64,000 bases of DNA from Gymnodinialimonas ulvae (GCF_037543845.1 NZ_JBBIFX010000001.1:930001-994000), one strand, 5' to 3'. Counted from the stretch's first letter, positions 8,123 through 17,302 are shown. A program made the numbers and translations. The notes: generated by a model not told the origin, from the letters alone.

Positions 8123-8866
8123 TCAGCTGAACAACATCCCGCCGTTGATGTCGATGTTGGTGCCGGTCATGAACGCGCTGTCATCGCAGGCCAGGAACAG
8201 CACAAGATTGGCAACATCCATCGGCACGCCCTGGCGCTTCACGGGGGCTGCCGCCTCGAACGCGCGGCGTCCGGCGTCCGGGGTATGGATGTTGTGGAAA
8301 TCCGTATCGATCATGCCCGGGCACAGGCCGTTGACGCGCACATCCGGCCCAAGCTCTTTCGCGAGGCCGCGCGTCATGGTCATCACCGCCCCTTTCGACG
8401 AGGCATAGGCGATTGATCCCGGGCCACCACCATCGCGCGCCGCCTGACTGGCGATGTTAACGATCGCGCCAGCGTTCATATGGGGTCCGACGGCCTTGAT
8501 CATCAAAAACGTGCTGGTAAGGTTCAACGTCATCACGTCATTCCAATGCTCCAACGACATGTCCGCAATGGTTTTGCGCGCGATGAGGCCGCCGGAATTG
8601 TTTACCAAAACGTCGATGCCGCCGAATTCCGCCAAGGTTGCATCCACAAGCGCGTCCACGCCCGCCTGCGTGGTCAGATCGCCCTGCACTGCGATGGCGT
8701 TGCCGCCGGCGGCCTTGATCTCGGCCACGGTCTCATCGGCGCCGGTTGAACTGGCGAAATAGTTGATCGCGACATTGGCCCCTTCGGAGGCGAGATGAAT
8801 CGCGCAGGCCCGCCCGATATCGCGCCCACCGCCGGTGATGATTGCCGATTTGCCCGCAAGTTTCAT
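8123..8866 (-). CDS. SDR oxidoreductase, candidate DEH (4-deoxy-L-erythro-5-hexoseulose uronate) reductase
   Basis: A 247-residue short-chain dehydrogenase. It has TGGGRDIGRA near residue 11, NNSGG near residue 90, IVNIASQAARDGG with the catalytic Ser, and YASSK for the Tyr-Lys pair. It is the last gene of the alginate operon, 33 bases after the PL15 lyase. In characterised alginate loci an SDR in this position reduces DEH, the lyase product, to KDG. That role is inferred from context, because SDR sequence alone does not fix the substrate. An AAGGA ribosome-binding site precedes the ATG. Confidence 0.82.
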   Translation of the reverse strand: MKLAGKSAIITGGGRDIGRACAIHLASEGANVAINYFASSTGADETVAEIKAAGGNAIAVQGDLTTQAGVDALVDATLAEFGGIDVLVNNSGGLIARKTIADMSLEHWNDVMTLNLTSTFLMIKAVGPHMNAGAIVNIASQAARDGGGPGSIAYASSKGAVMTMTRGLAKELGPDVRVNGLCPGMIDTDFHNIHTPDAGRRAFEAAAPVKRQGVPMDVANLVLFLACDDSAFMTGTNIDINGGMLFS

Positions 8867-8899
8867 GAGGGAATTCCTTTTCGTGGATTGCAGAGTTGG

Positions 8900-11224
8900 C
8901 TAATTTCCAACGTCGAATGTCTTAGGCACGATCACCTTGAAGCTTTGGTCGTCGGCATCGGTGAAGTAGAGATCGCAGTCATAGCCTTGATCGTCCAGGA
9001 AACTGAACACCCGGCGTGGCGCGTTTACGGGATACGGTACCAAGAGCGTGGCGATGCGGTGGCGCGTGGCCTTGGGAAACCGCGCCGTGAGACAGGTGCT
9101 GACCGGCAGGCCTTCGAATTCGGCCGGGTCCACGCCGGGAAAGCCGGTATGCTGGCTCAGCGTGGGTTGGCCCGCCTCGGACCACAGGAACTTACCGTAG
9201 AACCCTGCGCGTTCCCCAGCATAGCGGAAGGTGCTTTCGCCCAATGCCATCGGCGCATTGGCATGCAGCAGCCAATCGATTTCCACCGGGTCGGAGGCGT
9301 CGATATTGTCGACGATCACGAAATACTGGTTGCGGACGAAATAAACATCGCGGGTCACGGATGTGACCTCGGGCGACAGGGAGGCGTAGGCGGCGGTCGC
9401 GTCGCCTTGGATAAAGACGTGATCCTCGCGCGCCTCGGCCACGTTGATTTGCCCAGAGGACGCCATGGCCATGACCTTGTCACCGCCCGCATATTGGCCT
9501 TTCCCATTGATCAGAATACCATTTTTCGACACAGTTTGCCGTCGGAATGCCTGATGCATGGTGGAATTGAAGGCGACGTAATGGCCCGCCTGGATCGCCA
9601 GATCCTCGCCAAATCCCGCGAGGCAAAACGCATTCTGGTCGCCGTGGCTGTGGCTGACAGAGCCGAACGGAGAGGATTTCATCACGAACTGGATGTGGTT
9701 TTCGGGGTCCTGCATCCGGTGCTGGATCGCGACCCATCCGATGCCACGGAACCAACGCAGTTGATCGTCATCGGCGGGAGGCACGGCCTCGATCACCGGG
9801 AAGTCGGTGCGATAGACCAGCTCGTCGAAATTGAAATCCCACCAGCCCCAATTGTAGAACGCTTTCTCGGTGCCCGGGTTCGCGCGCTTGATCTCGTCGT
9901 AATACCATTGGTAGGCGCCGTTGCCCGTGACGCCCGCATATTGGCGCAGGTTGTAGCCGACCTTGACCGAGGGCAGATCACCCATCGTCGCATCGTCGCC
10001 AAAGGTCGCGCGGCAGGTGTTGGGCGCCTTGGTATAAAGCGGAAAATCGCCCGTGCGCTGAAAGAACGGGCGCTGATAGAGGTCGATGCCGGAGTACCCT
10101 TTCAAAAGGTTCGCCGCATCAATCAGATAGGCCATCCCCGTCATCCAGTAGTGCGGGCCTTCCGCCCATCCGCCATCCGCGTCCCCCCACGGCGAATAGA
10201 CGGTTGACAGGAATTCGACCGAATAATGCAGCCAATCCTCGGCCTCGGGCGCGTCGTCAAGAAGGGATATGCACGACGGGATCAACACGGCGGAGACGGC
10301 ACGAACGGCGTGGCTGTCGAACGGAAATAGCTGAATGTTGGCGTTCTTGATGATGTGATCGGCGGTCTCGCGGGTGCGGGTGAGCAGAGCCGCGCGCACA
10401 GTTTCCTGCTCTGCCTCCGTCAGCTCGTCGAACAACCAATCATAGCCCCAGGCCAGCGCAAGGTTCACGCGAAACGCCCATTCGTCGGTATAGGCGCGGG
10501 ACGTGGTACCGGCGGGGTTCCATGAGGCCGCCTCCAGCAGCCACGCCTTGGCATGGTCAAGCATGGCCTGATCGCGTGTCACCTGCCCGCCCACCGCGAG
10601 GTGGCGGATGGCGTAGAGCAATTCTTGGCAATCGATATAGGTCTGACGCCAGATCGGCGCGGTGCGCTTGTGGCCGGGGTAGCCGGCGGGCTCCTGCATC
10701 GGCGCGCGCTCCATCCAAGGGCGCGCGGACTTCTCGTAGAAGATGTTCCAGGTGTGCGTCGTCGGTTCTTTCGCAACCTCCTTGCGGAAGGAATCGAGGC
10801 GATCGGGCGTCAGCCACAGGCGCGGATGCGCGCGGGTGGTCTTGGCGAACCTATCGGCGCGCGAGGGCAACGGGGTCTTGTGCAAATCTTCGGTGATGGT
10901 GAAGCTGCGTGAGGAACTCCAAGCGGTGACGGGCGCCCCCTTTTGGTCGCAGACGGCATAGGACCAATGGTGCTCCCCCTCGGGCAGCACGACATCAGGC
11001 GTGTAGAAATTCAACGGAATGTTTGGGAAGGTCAGCGTCGATTTGGCCGGATACGTCGGGTCGGACGAAATCCGCAGCACGAAACGGGCCTCGTCTTCGA
11101 TCACCGGCAACCATGTAAACCGTGGTGGGTTTTCCACAACCGGGCTGTGCGCGTCAGGCGCGTATTGGATCGTAAGACGGCCCGTCTTCGGCTCGTCCAG
11201 CATGGGGGCGGTCTTGGCCGTCAT
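8900..11224 (-). CDS. PL15 exo-type oligoalginate lyase (Atu3025-like)
   Basis: This lyase releases unsaturated monouronate from alginate oligomers. The 774 residues from ATG 11224 match the length of Agrobacterium Atu3025. As I recall that protein, stretches such as ENPPRFTWLP, IYCQ/IDCQELLYAIRHLA, GGWAEGPHYWMTGMAYLI and SSPFGSVSHSHGDQNAF correspond closely. The catalytic positions are visible: His in DSHAVRAVSA, Tyr in GPHYWM and His in SHSHGDQ. No signal peptide is present, so it acts in the cytoplasm after oligomer import. A longer TTG start at 11293 runs through a strong hairpin and is rejected; GAAAGAG precedes the chosen ATG. Confidence 0.93.
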   Translation of the reverse strand: MTAKTAPMLDEPKTGRLTIQYAPDAHSPVVENPPRFTWLPVIEDEARFVLRISSDPTYPAKSTLTFPNIPLNFYTPDVVLPEGEHHWSYAVCDQKGAPVTAWSSSRSFTITEDLHKTPLPSRADRFAKTTRAHPRLWLTPDRLDSFRKEVAKEPTTHTWNIFYEKSARPWMERAPMQEPAGYPGHKRTAPIWRQTYIDCQELLYAIRHLAVGGQVTRDQAMLDHAKAWLLEAASWNPAGTTSRAYTDEWAFRVNLALAWGYDWLFDELTEAEQETVRAALLTRTRETADHIIKNANIQLFPFDSHAVRAVSAVLIPSCISLLDDAPEAEDWLHYSVEFLSTVYSPWGDADGGWAEGPHYWMTGMAYLIDAANLLKGYSGIDLYQRPFFQRTGDFPLYTKAPNTCRATFGDDATMGDLPSVKVGYNLRQYAGVTGNGAYQWYYDEIKRANPGTEKAFYNWGWWDFNFDELVYRTDFPVIEAVPPADDDQLRWFRGIGWVAIQHRMQDPENHIQFVMKSSPFGSVSHSHGDQNAFCLAGFGEDLAIQAGHYVAFNSTMHQAFRRQTVSKNGILINGKGQYAGGDKVMAMASSGQINVAEAREDHVFIQGDATAAYASLSPEVTSVTRDVYFVRNQYFVIVDNIDASDPVEIDWLLHANAPMALGESTFRYAGERAGFYGKFLWSEAGQPTLSQHTGFPGVDPAEFEGLPVSTCLTARFPKATRHRIATLLVPYPVNAPRRVFSFLDDQGYDCDLYFTDADDQSFKVIVPKTFDVGN

Positions 11225-11253
11225 CCGAACTCTTTCAGGTGGAAAAGGGCAAC

Positions 11254-11281
11254 GTGTGCGGCCCGCGCCGGGGCCGCACAC
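11254..11281 (-). promoter_or_regulatory. Intercistronic hairpin between algQ and the PL15 lyase gene
   Basis: GTGTGCGGCCC at 11254-11264 pairs perfectly with GGGCCGCACAC at 11271-11281 across a 6-base loop. On the transcribed strand it is followed by GTTGCCCTTTTCC, a modest pyrimidine tail. It lies 19 bases after the binding-protein stop, so it probably acts as a partial terminator or 3' stabiliser favouring the binding protein. Confidence 0.6.
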
Positions 11282-11299
11282 CGGATCATTCAAGCGTGA

Positions 11300-12865
11300 T
11301 TAGCCGTACTGACGGGCATAGGCCGCGTTCATCACTTCGATGACGTCCTGATAGCCCATGCTGTTGAGCGTCTCGATATAGGCGTCCCAATCCTCGTTCA
11401 CGTCGCCCGAGCCCAGGATCCAGGCCTGGTTGCGCTCAAGCATGTACGTGCGGATGGAGGGCCAATACCGGTCGAACACCGCCTGCTCTTCCTGGTTGAA
11501 GGCAACGCCGAGGAACTGATCGACCAACAGGTCGTTCGCCCCATAAAGCTCGATCCCTTCACGGGCGGCCTCGGACGTCCACTGCCACTCATAGGCGTAA
11601 TCCTGCGGGTACCCGCGGAAGATCTGCGCACCTTCCAGATACATCTGGCTGTTCACGGCCTGATCCGAATTCAACACTGCATCGGTGAAGACGGGCTCAC
11701 CATCAACCATGTTCCATGTGCGGCCCTCGACGCCGAAATTGGCCAGATTGCGGCCTTCCTCGGTGAACCAGAAATCGAAATACTGGATCGTCTCGACAAC
11801 GTTTTCGTTGGTGAAGCTGATGGCCCAACCATCGGGTTTGATGGGAATGCGACGATGCTCGGCCATGCGCACACCACCGGCGGAGGCGGGCGGCAGGAAC
11901 GGGATGAAGTTGAAGCCGGGAACCGTTTCGGCCAGCGCATTGTTGTAGCCGGAGGTCGAGGCGAACCAATCGTGGGTCACGCCGCCGAGGTTCTCGGACA
12001 ACAGGAAGTCACGCGCTGAAGATCCACGCGTGAAGATCTCAGGGTCGATCAGACCCTCTTCGTACCACTGCGCGATGTTCGAGATGCCCACACGATACGC
12101 GTCCTGTGCATAAGGGTGCGCGATCTGGCCTTCATCGGTGATGTAGAAATCGTGGTACGTGTCCGAGCCCGATGAACGCGCATCCCACAAGGTGAGCAGC
12201 CGGTTCACTTCTTCCCACTGGCGGGCAAAGAACGGAACCTCGTCGGCCACACCATTGCCATTGGGATCGTTGTCACGGAATGCGACCAACACTTCGTAAA
12301 GCTCGTCAACGTTCTGCGGCTGCTCCAGCTCCAGCGCATCAAGCCAATCTTGGCGGATGAACCACGCACGGCCAAACTCGCCATCGGGCAGATAGGGGAT
12401 ATAGTAATAATTCCCGTCATAGGCCGAGATCGCCGCCTGCAGGTCCGGGTTCTCGTCCCAGAATGCCTGAATGTTGGGGGCATGCTCACGGACGAGGTCG
12501 TTGAGCGGCAGGAACGCGCCCTCGGGGCCGAACTGGTTGACGGGCTGCTTGATCAGGTGCCCACCGACGATGTCGGGCATGTCGCCCATCGCCAGAAGCA
12601 GGTTCATCGCTTCGGTCGCTTCGGTCGAGTTGCTGCCCGCGGTCGCGTCAACCAGGGAGATCCCGGTCAACCGGCGCGCTTCCAGTTCGACGGGGTAAAT
12701 CTCGCTTACCTCACCGCCGACACCATAGCCCTGGGCGCGCGGCCAGTGCATGTGGATCGTCAGTTCGAGCGGCTCCTCCACGATCATCAAATGGCCATCA
12801 GCCAGGACCGGGCTGCTGAGCGCCGTTGTTGCAAGGATGGCCGAAGCCAATGTCACTTTACGCAT
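11300..12865 (-). CDS. algQ2: Alginate-oligosaccharide ABC transporter substrate-binding protein (AlgQ1/AlgQ2-like)
   Basis: This periplasmic receptor of 521 residues has a Sec signal peptide ending near SSPVLADG. It is recognisably similar to Sphingomonas A1 AlgQ2, which binds alginate oligosaccharides. Shared stretches include LTIHMHWP, GDMPDIVGG, QYGQEGAF-like QFGPEGAFLPLNDL, NVDELYEVLVAFRDNDPNGN, ARSSGSD and GGVTHDWFAST. The EF-hand-like calcium loop of AlgQ2 is kept as DPNGNGVADE (about residues 199-208). A strong GGGAGGAATAAT ribosome-binding site precedes the ATG. It lies between the permease genes and the PL15 lyase. Confidence 0.93.
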   Translation of the reverse strand: MRKVTLASAILATTALSSPVLADGHLMIVEEPLELTIHMHWPRAQGYGVGGEVSEIYPVELEARRLTGISLVDATAGSNSTEATEAMNLLLAMGDMPDIVGGHLIKQPVNQFGPEGAFLPLNDLVREHAPNIQAFWDENPDLQAAISAYDGNYYYIPYLPDGEFGRAWFIRQDWLDALELEQPQNVDELYEVLVAFRDNDPNGNGVADEVPFFARQWEEVNRLLTLWDARSSGSDTYHDFYITDEGQIAHPYAQDAYRVGISNIAQWYEEGLIDPEIFTRGSSARDFLLSENLGGVTHDWFASTSGYNNALAETVPGFNFIPFLPPASAGGVRMAEHRRIPIKPDGWAISFTNENVVETIQYFDFWFTEEGRNLANFGVEGRTWNMVDGEPVFTDAVLNSDQAVNSQMYLEGAQIFRGYPQDYAYEWQWTSEAAREGIELYGANDLLVDQFLGVAFNQEEQAVFDRYWPSIRTYMLERNQAWILGSGDVNEDWDAYIETLNSMGYQDVIEVMNAAYARQYG

Positions 12866-12894
12866 ATTATTCCTCCCTTATGCGGTCGTTTGGG

Positions 12895-13776
12895 TTACTC
12901 TTTGACGCCGCCCAACATGATGCCCTTGCTGAAATATTTCTGCAGGAACGGGTAGATGAGCAGGATGGGGATGATCGAACAGACAATGATCGCGGCACTG
13001 ACGGTCTCGAACGAATAACTGGCCTGAAGCAACGAAGTTGAGAATTCCTCATCATCGCTGAGTTCAAGGATGACGTGGCGCAGGTAGACCTGCAGGGGAA
13101 TTTTGTCCTCGTCCTGCAACAGCACCATGGCCCAGAAAAAGCCATTCCAACGCGACACGATGCAAAACAGTGCAACGGTTGCGATCGCGGGCTTGGACAG
13201 AGGCATGTAGACCTTCCACAGCACCTGAAATTCATTGGCCCCGTCCATACGCGCGGCTTCCTCGAAGCTTTCTGGAATGCCTTCGAAAAAATTGCGCAGC
13301 AGGATGATGTTGAAGCCATTGACCGCGAAACCGATCATGATGCCGAAATAGCTGTCGAGCAGGCCCAGATCACGCATATTCAAGAAGAACGGGATCATGC
13401 CCGCGTGGAACCACATCGTGAACGCGACCATCAGGTTCCAGAAACGCCGTCCGTAAAGCTGTTTGCGCGACAGGGCATAGGCACCGGGGATGATGAACGC
13501 GAGGCTCATCAGCGTGCCGCCGATCGTGTAGATGAACGTGTTGCCGTAGCTGACCCAGAACATCCGCTCCGACAGGACCTGTCCATAGGCCTCGAGCGTG
13601 AAGCCCACAGGCGTCAACACGACGCTGCCGGCGCGGGCGGCGAAGCCCGAGCTCATGGACAGGGACGCGATGTAAATGAACGGATAAAGCGCCGAGATCG
13701 TGAAAATCGCGATCAGGAACATGTTGAGAAACACGAAGGCTCGATCACCGCGCGAATAGAGGTTCATGTTGGCCAT
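12895..13776 (-). CDS. algM2: ABC transporter permease, carbohydrate type (AlgM2-like)
   Basis: This inner-membrane permease of 293 residues has six predicted helices of the MalG/CUT1 family. The cytoplasmic EAA loop EEAARMDGANEFQVLWKVYMP near residues 186-206, which docks on the ATPase, is clear. It pairs with the permease encoded just upstream (gap 13 bases) and with the AlgQ-like receptor downstream. The assignment to alginate oligomers rests on the neighbouring AlgQ2-like protein and lyase. Confidence 0.9.
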   Translation of the reverse strand: MANMNLYSRGDRAFVFLNMFLIAIFTISALYPFIYIASLSMSSGFAARAGSVVLTPVGFTLEAYGQVLSERMFWVSYGNTFIYTIGGTLMSLAFIIPGAYALSRKQLYGRRFWNLMVAFTMWFHAGMIPFFLNMRDLGLLDSYFGIMIGFAVNGFNIILLRNFFEGIPESFEEAARMDGANEFQVLWKVYMPLSKPAIATVALFCIVSRWNGFFWAMVLLQDEDKIPLQVYLRHVILELSDDEEFSTSLLQASYSFETVSAAIIVCSIIPILLIYPFLQKYFSKGIMLGGVKE

Positions 13777-13789
13777 GGCGCGCGCTCCT

Positions 13790-14791
13790 CTACCACAGGG
13801 ATGTGCGCGAGTAGCGCTTGGAAATCGCGTTGGCGCTCATCACCAGCACGAAGGCCACGACAGCGTTGAACAGGCCAGCGGCGGCGGCGAGGTCGTATTG
13901 GCCGCCCTGCAAACCCTGCCGATAGATGAACGTGTTCACCACATCCGCCGTCTCGTAGGTGGCGGGCTGATAGAGCAGGATGATCATCTCGAAAGAGACC
14001 TCAAGCATGTTGCCGATCCGGATGATCAGCATGATGATGATCGTCGGAAGGATCGACGGGATCGTGATTTTCCACATCATCTGCCAGCGGCTCGCACCAT
14101 CGACCACGGCGCTTTCATAGAGTGTGGGTGACACGCCCGCGATGGCCGCAAGGTAGACGATGGATTGAAAGCCCGCCTCTTGCCAGATCGTCGTACCCAC
14201 GAAGATCGGTCGGAACCATTCCGGTCGTGTCAGGAAATAGATGGCCTCGCCGCCGAACCATTCGATCACCGTGTTCACGATCCCCGCCGACGGAGAAAAG
14301 CCGGTTATCACGATGCCAGCAATAATCACGGATGAAATGAAATGTGGAAGGTAAACAATAGTTTGCGCAGTTTTCTTAAACCATTCCCGCAGGATTTCGT
14401 TGAACATCAGCGCCAGAAAGATCGGCATCGGGAAACCAAACAGAAGGCTGAGGAAGCTGATATAGACCGTGTTGCGCAGGGCGCGCAGGAACTGGTCGTT
14501 GTTGAACAGCGTCTCGAAATGCTCGAACCCGACCCAGGGACTGGCGGCGATGCCGCGGAACACCGAGTAGTCCTTGAACGCGATCTGAAGGCCGTACATG
14601 GGCTTGTAAAGGAACAGCAGCAACCAGACGATCGTCGGGATCAACATCACGTAAAGCTGCCATTCGCGCTTCAGGTGATCGCCCACGCGCACGATGCGGC
14701 TCGGGCGAGTCCGGTGCAGCGCCTGTTTGGCAAGAAGCACCGTCTCTTCGGTCTTGGCGGGTCCGCCGACGTTGGTACCCGGCGTGCTCAT
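13790..14791 (-). CDS. algM1: ABC transporter permease, carbohydrate type (AlgM1-like)
   Basis: This 333-residue inner-membrane permease has about six helices and an N-terminal cytoplasmic tail. The LplB/AlgM1-type opening FLYKPMYGLQIAFKDYSVF and the EAA loop ESAVVDGASRWQMMWKITIP are visible. Its ATG overlaps the stop of the upstream ATPase gene as ATGA, showing translational coupling. It forms a heterodimer with the AlgM2-like permease by family analogy. Confidence 0.9.
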   Translation of the reverse strand: MSTPGTNVGGPAKTEETVLLAKQALHRTRPSRIVRVGDHLKREWQLYVMLIPTIVWLLLFLYKPMYGLQIAFKDYSVFRGIAASPWVGFEHFETLFNNDQFLRALRNTVYISFLSLLFGFPMPIFLALMFNEILREWFKKTAQTIVYLPHFISSVIIAGIVITGFSPSAGIVNTVIEWFGGEAIYFLTRPEWFRPIFVGTTIWQEAGFQSIVYLAAIAGVSPTLYESAVVDGASRWQMMWKITIPSILPTIIIMLIIRIGNMLEVSFEMIILLYQPATYETADVVNTFIYRQGLQGGQYDLAAAAGLFNAVVAFVLVMSANAISKRYSRTSLW

Positions 14792-15891
14792 TCCACACGC
14801 GTTTGGCCGGAGAGCGCCAATCCTGTCTGAGCGTCGAAGACTTTGATCAATTCCTGTGGCGCGGTGAACCCCCTCACGGTATCGAGTTTGTCGATATTGC
14901 CGAGGGTTTCGGTGCGGATCACGAAGGGGTCGCCAGCGACGCGAAGGTGCAACAACGCCTCGGAGCCAAGCGTTTCCACCAGATCCAAATCGCCCATGAT
15001 TGCGCCGTCTTGCGGGTCGGTCACAATCTGACTGTATTCCGGACGAATGCCCACGATAACCTCGCGCCCGACCGCATTTTGCAGGCCCGGCAACGGCGCG
15101 AGGGCGATTTTCTGCCCCGCGAATTCCGCCATCGGTCCGGTCGTGCCATCGGCAATCGTGGCCTTGATCTGGTTCATCGGCGGCGCACCAAGAAAGCCCG
15201 CCACAAACGCGTTTGCGGGGTTGAGAAACAATTCCATCGGGGTGCCGATCTGCTCGATCCGCCCGTCGTGCATCACGACGATCCGGTCGGCCAGCGTCAT
15301 CGCCTCGACCTGATCGTGGGTCACGTAGATGCTGGTCACGCCCAGGCGCTTGTGCAGGCGCTTGATTTCGGCGCGCATCTGAGTGCGCAGCTTGGCGTCG
15401 AGGTTCGACAGTGGCTCATCAAACAAAAACACTTTCGGACGGCGCACGATGGCCCGGCCCATGGCAACGCGTTGTCGCTGGCCGCCGGAGAGGTCGGCGG
15501 GGCGCCGCTCAAGGTAATCGGTCAGCCCAAGGATCCCGGCGACTTCTTCAATCGAGTCGTCGACAACCTGCTTGCTTTCCTTCCGGATCCGCAGGCCGAA
15601 GGCGATATTTTCGGCCACGTTCAGGTGCGGGTAAAGCGCGTAATTCTGGAACACCATCGCGACGTCGCGATCCTTGGGCGCGACACGGTTGACCAACCGG
15701 CCATCAATCGTCAGATCGCCATCGGAAATCTCTTCGAGACCCGCAATCATGCGCAGCGTCGTGGACTTTCCGCATCCCGACGGGCCCACCAGCACCACGA
15801 ATTCCTGCTCCTGCACTTCAAGGTCGATGCCGTGCACGACCTGCACCGCGCCGTAGGCTTTCACGATGTTATCTAGGACTACGCCGGCCAT
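14788..15891 (-). CDS. algS: ABC transporter ATP-binding protein (AlgS/UgpC/MalK type)
   Basis: This 367-residue ATPase powers oligosaccharide import. The nucleotide-binding domain has Walker A GPSGCGKSTT near residues 37-46, Q-loop VFQNYALYPH, signature LSGGQRQRVAMG and Walker B VFLFDEPLSNLD. A C-terminal OB-fold regulatory region, as in MalK and UgpC, occupies roughly residues 240-367. It is the first gene of the minus-strand alginate operon with a strong GGGAGGGGCA ribosome-binding site. The shared operator lies 87 bases upstream. Confidence 0.92.
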   Translation of the reverse strand: MAGVVLDNIVKAYGAVQVVHGIDLEVQEQEFVVLVGPSGCGKSTTLRMIAGLEEISDGDLTIDGRLVNRVAPKDRDVAMVFQNYALYPHLNVAENIAFGLRIRKESKQVVDDSIEEVAGILGLTDYLERRPADLSGGQRQRVAMGRAIVRRPKVFLFDEPLSNLDAKLRTQMRAEIKRLHKRLGVTSIYVTHDQVEAMTLADRIVVMHDGRIEQIGTPMELFLNPANAFVAGFLGAPPMNQIKATIADGTTGPMAEFAGQKIALAPLPGLQNAVGREVIVGIRPEYSQIVTDPQDGAIMGDLDLVETLGSEALLHLRVAGDPFVIRTETLGNIDKLDTVRGFTAPQELIKVFDAQTGLALSGQTRVE

Positions 15892-15977
15892 TGCCCCTCC
15901 CGAAGCTCACGGGGACTTTCGTCGCTTGCGCGGACGATTCGTCCCTGGGTAGCCATATCTTAGTTTTTCCAATCTAG

Positions 15978-15989
15978 AATACTAGTATT
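15978..15989. promoter_or_regulatory. Predicted operator in the algS/enolase divergent promoter (perfect palindrome)
   Basis: AATACTAGTATT is a perfect 12-bp palindrome midway between algS (start 15891) and the enolase-family gene (start 16040). Its core is identical to that of the dctP site at 2159-2170. A single bound dimer could control both transcripts. Confidence 0.68.
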
Positions 15990-16039
15990 GATTTGTCCAA
16001 TCTGACGGGCCTAGGATGCATGACCCCTGGAGGTCCCGC

Positions 16040-17302
16040 ATGAGAATTACCGACGTCGTCGTCACCCCGATCGCGATCCCGGATGTGCCCTTGGCCAACA
16101 CCAAAGGCGTGCATCCGTCGGTCTTCCTGCGCGCGGTGATCGAGGTAAAGACCGACACTGGTCTCGTGGGTCTGGGGGAAGCCTATGGCGCGAAACGGAC
16201 GTTGACGGGACTGCAGGCCGTGGCCCCGATGCTCGAAGGGCTGGATCCGTATGACCTACGGGATTTGCGACAGCGCGTCGAAGCCGTCCTTCCCAACAGC
16301 GGAGGCGTCAACGCGCCCACGGCTCTGGCCGATCACAAGGTCACAGATGTGGTCTATTCCGCTTTCGAAATCCCGATGCTGGACATTCGCGGCAAGGAGG
16401 TCGGACGCCCGCTTTACGACCTTCTGGGCGGCGCGGCGCGCAGGACAATCCCGTTCGGTGGGTATCTCTTCTACAAGTTTGCCAAGCAGGATCTGACCTT
16501 CGGTCCCGACATCATGGGCGAGGTCATGACTCCCGACACTCTTGTGGCGCAGGCCAGGGAATTTGCCGCGGAATACGGATTTAAATCCTGGAAGCTCAAG
16601 GGCGGCGTCCTGCATCCCGATCTCGAAGTTGAAACGCTTCTCAAACTGCGCGAAGTCTTCCCGCACGATAGCTTGCGCATTGATCCAATGGGCGGGTGGA
16701 CCCTTGAGACCACCCTGAAAGTGATTGATCAACTCGGCGGCACCGAGGGCGGGGTTCTGGAATATCTAGAAGATCCGGTGCGGGGCCTTGATGCGATGTC
16801 CGTGCTGTCGGCGCGAACCGATATGCCGCTGGCGACCAACCTTGTGGTGGTGGAATTCGAGCACCTGATCGAGGCGATCAAGAAAGACGCCGTTCAGATT
16901 GTGCTGTCAGATCACCATTATTGGCGCGGCGCTACCGGCGCTGTGCATCTTGGCGAGATGTGCCGCGCGTCCGGGCTTGGTGTGTCGATGCATTCCAACT
17001 CACATCTCGGCATCTCGCTGGCAGCGATGTGCCATGTTGCGGCGGCCACACCGAACCTGACCTACGATTGCGACACGCATTATCCGTGGTCGACCAAGGA
17101 GATCATCAAGGGTGGGCGGCCAACGTTCAAAGGCGGCGCCCTTCAGGTGCCGGACGGGCCCGGCCTGGGCGTGGAACTGGACCACACAGCGGTGGCCGAG
17201 CTGCATGACCTTTATAACCGCGCAATGGTGCAGGATCGCGACGACACCGACGAAATGCTTAAGTATATCCCTGATTATGTGCGCATGGTGCCCAGATGGT
17301 AG
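16040..17302 (+). CDS. Enolase-superfamily sugar-acid dehydratase, glucarate dehydratase-like
   Basis: A 420-residue enolase-superfamily enzyme; GlucD members remove the C5 proton of D-glucarate and lose water to give 5-keto-4-deoxyglucarate. The KxK catalytic motif WKLKGGVL, metal-ligand segments IDPMGGW, EYLEDP and ATNLVV, and the general-base segment HSNSHLGISLAAMCHVAAAT match GlucD. One difference is IDPMGGW, where E. coli GudD has LDPNGAW; the lost Asn contacts the substrate region, so specificity may differ. The ATG at 16040 follows TGGAGGTCCCGC. It shares an operator with the alginate ABC operon, which favours a uronate-derived acid. Confidence 0.85.
   Translation: MRITDVVVTPIAIPDVPLANTKGVHPSVFLRAVIEVKTDTGLVGLGEAYGAKRTLTGLQAVAPMLEGLDPYDLRDLRQRVEAVLPNSGGVNAPTALADHKVTDVVYSAFEIPMLDIRGKEVGRPLYDLLGGAARRTIPFGGYLFYKFAKQDLTFGPDIMGEVMTPDTLVAQAREFAAEYGFKSWKLKGGVLHPDLEVETLLKLREVFPHDSLRIDPMGGWTLETTLKVIDQLGGTEGGVLEYLEDPVRGLDAMSVLSARTDMPLATNLVVVEFEHLIEAIKKDAVQIVLSDHHYWRGATGAVHLGEMCRASGLGVSMHSNSHLGISLAAMCHVAAATPNLTYDCDTHYPWSTKEIIKGGRPTFKGGALQVPDGPGLGVELDHTAVAELHDLYNRAMVQDRDDTDEMLKYIPDYVRMVPRW

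Noticed and set aside
11225..11293. TTG start extending the PL15 lyase by 23 residues
   Set aside because: The extension passes through a perfect 11-bp hairpin, and family members begin near the later ATG at 11224, which has a ribosome-binding site.
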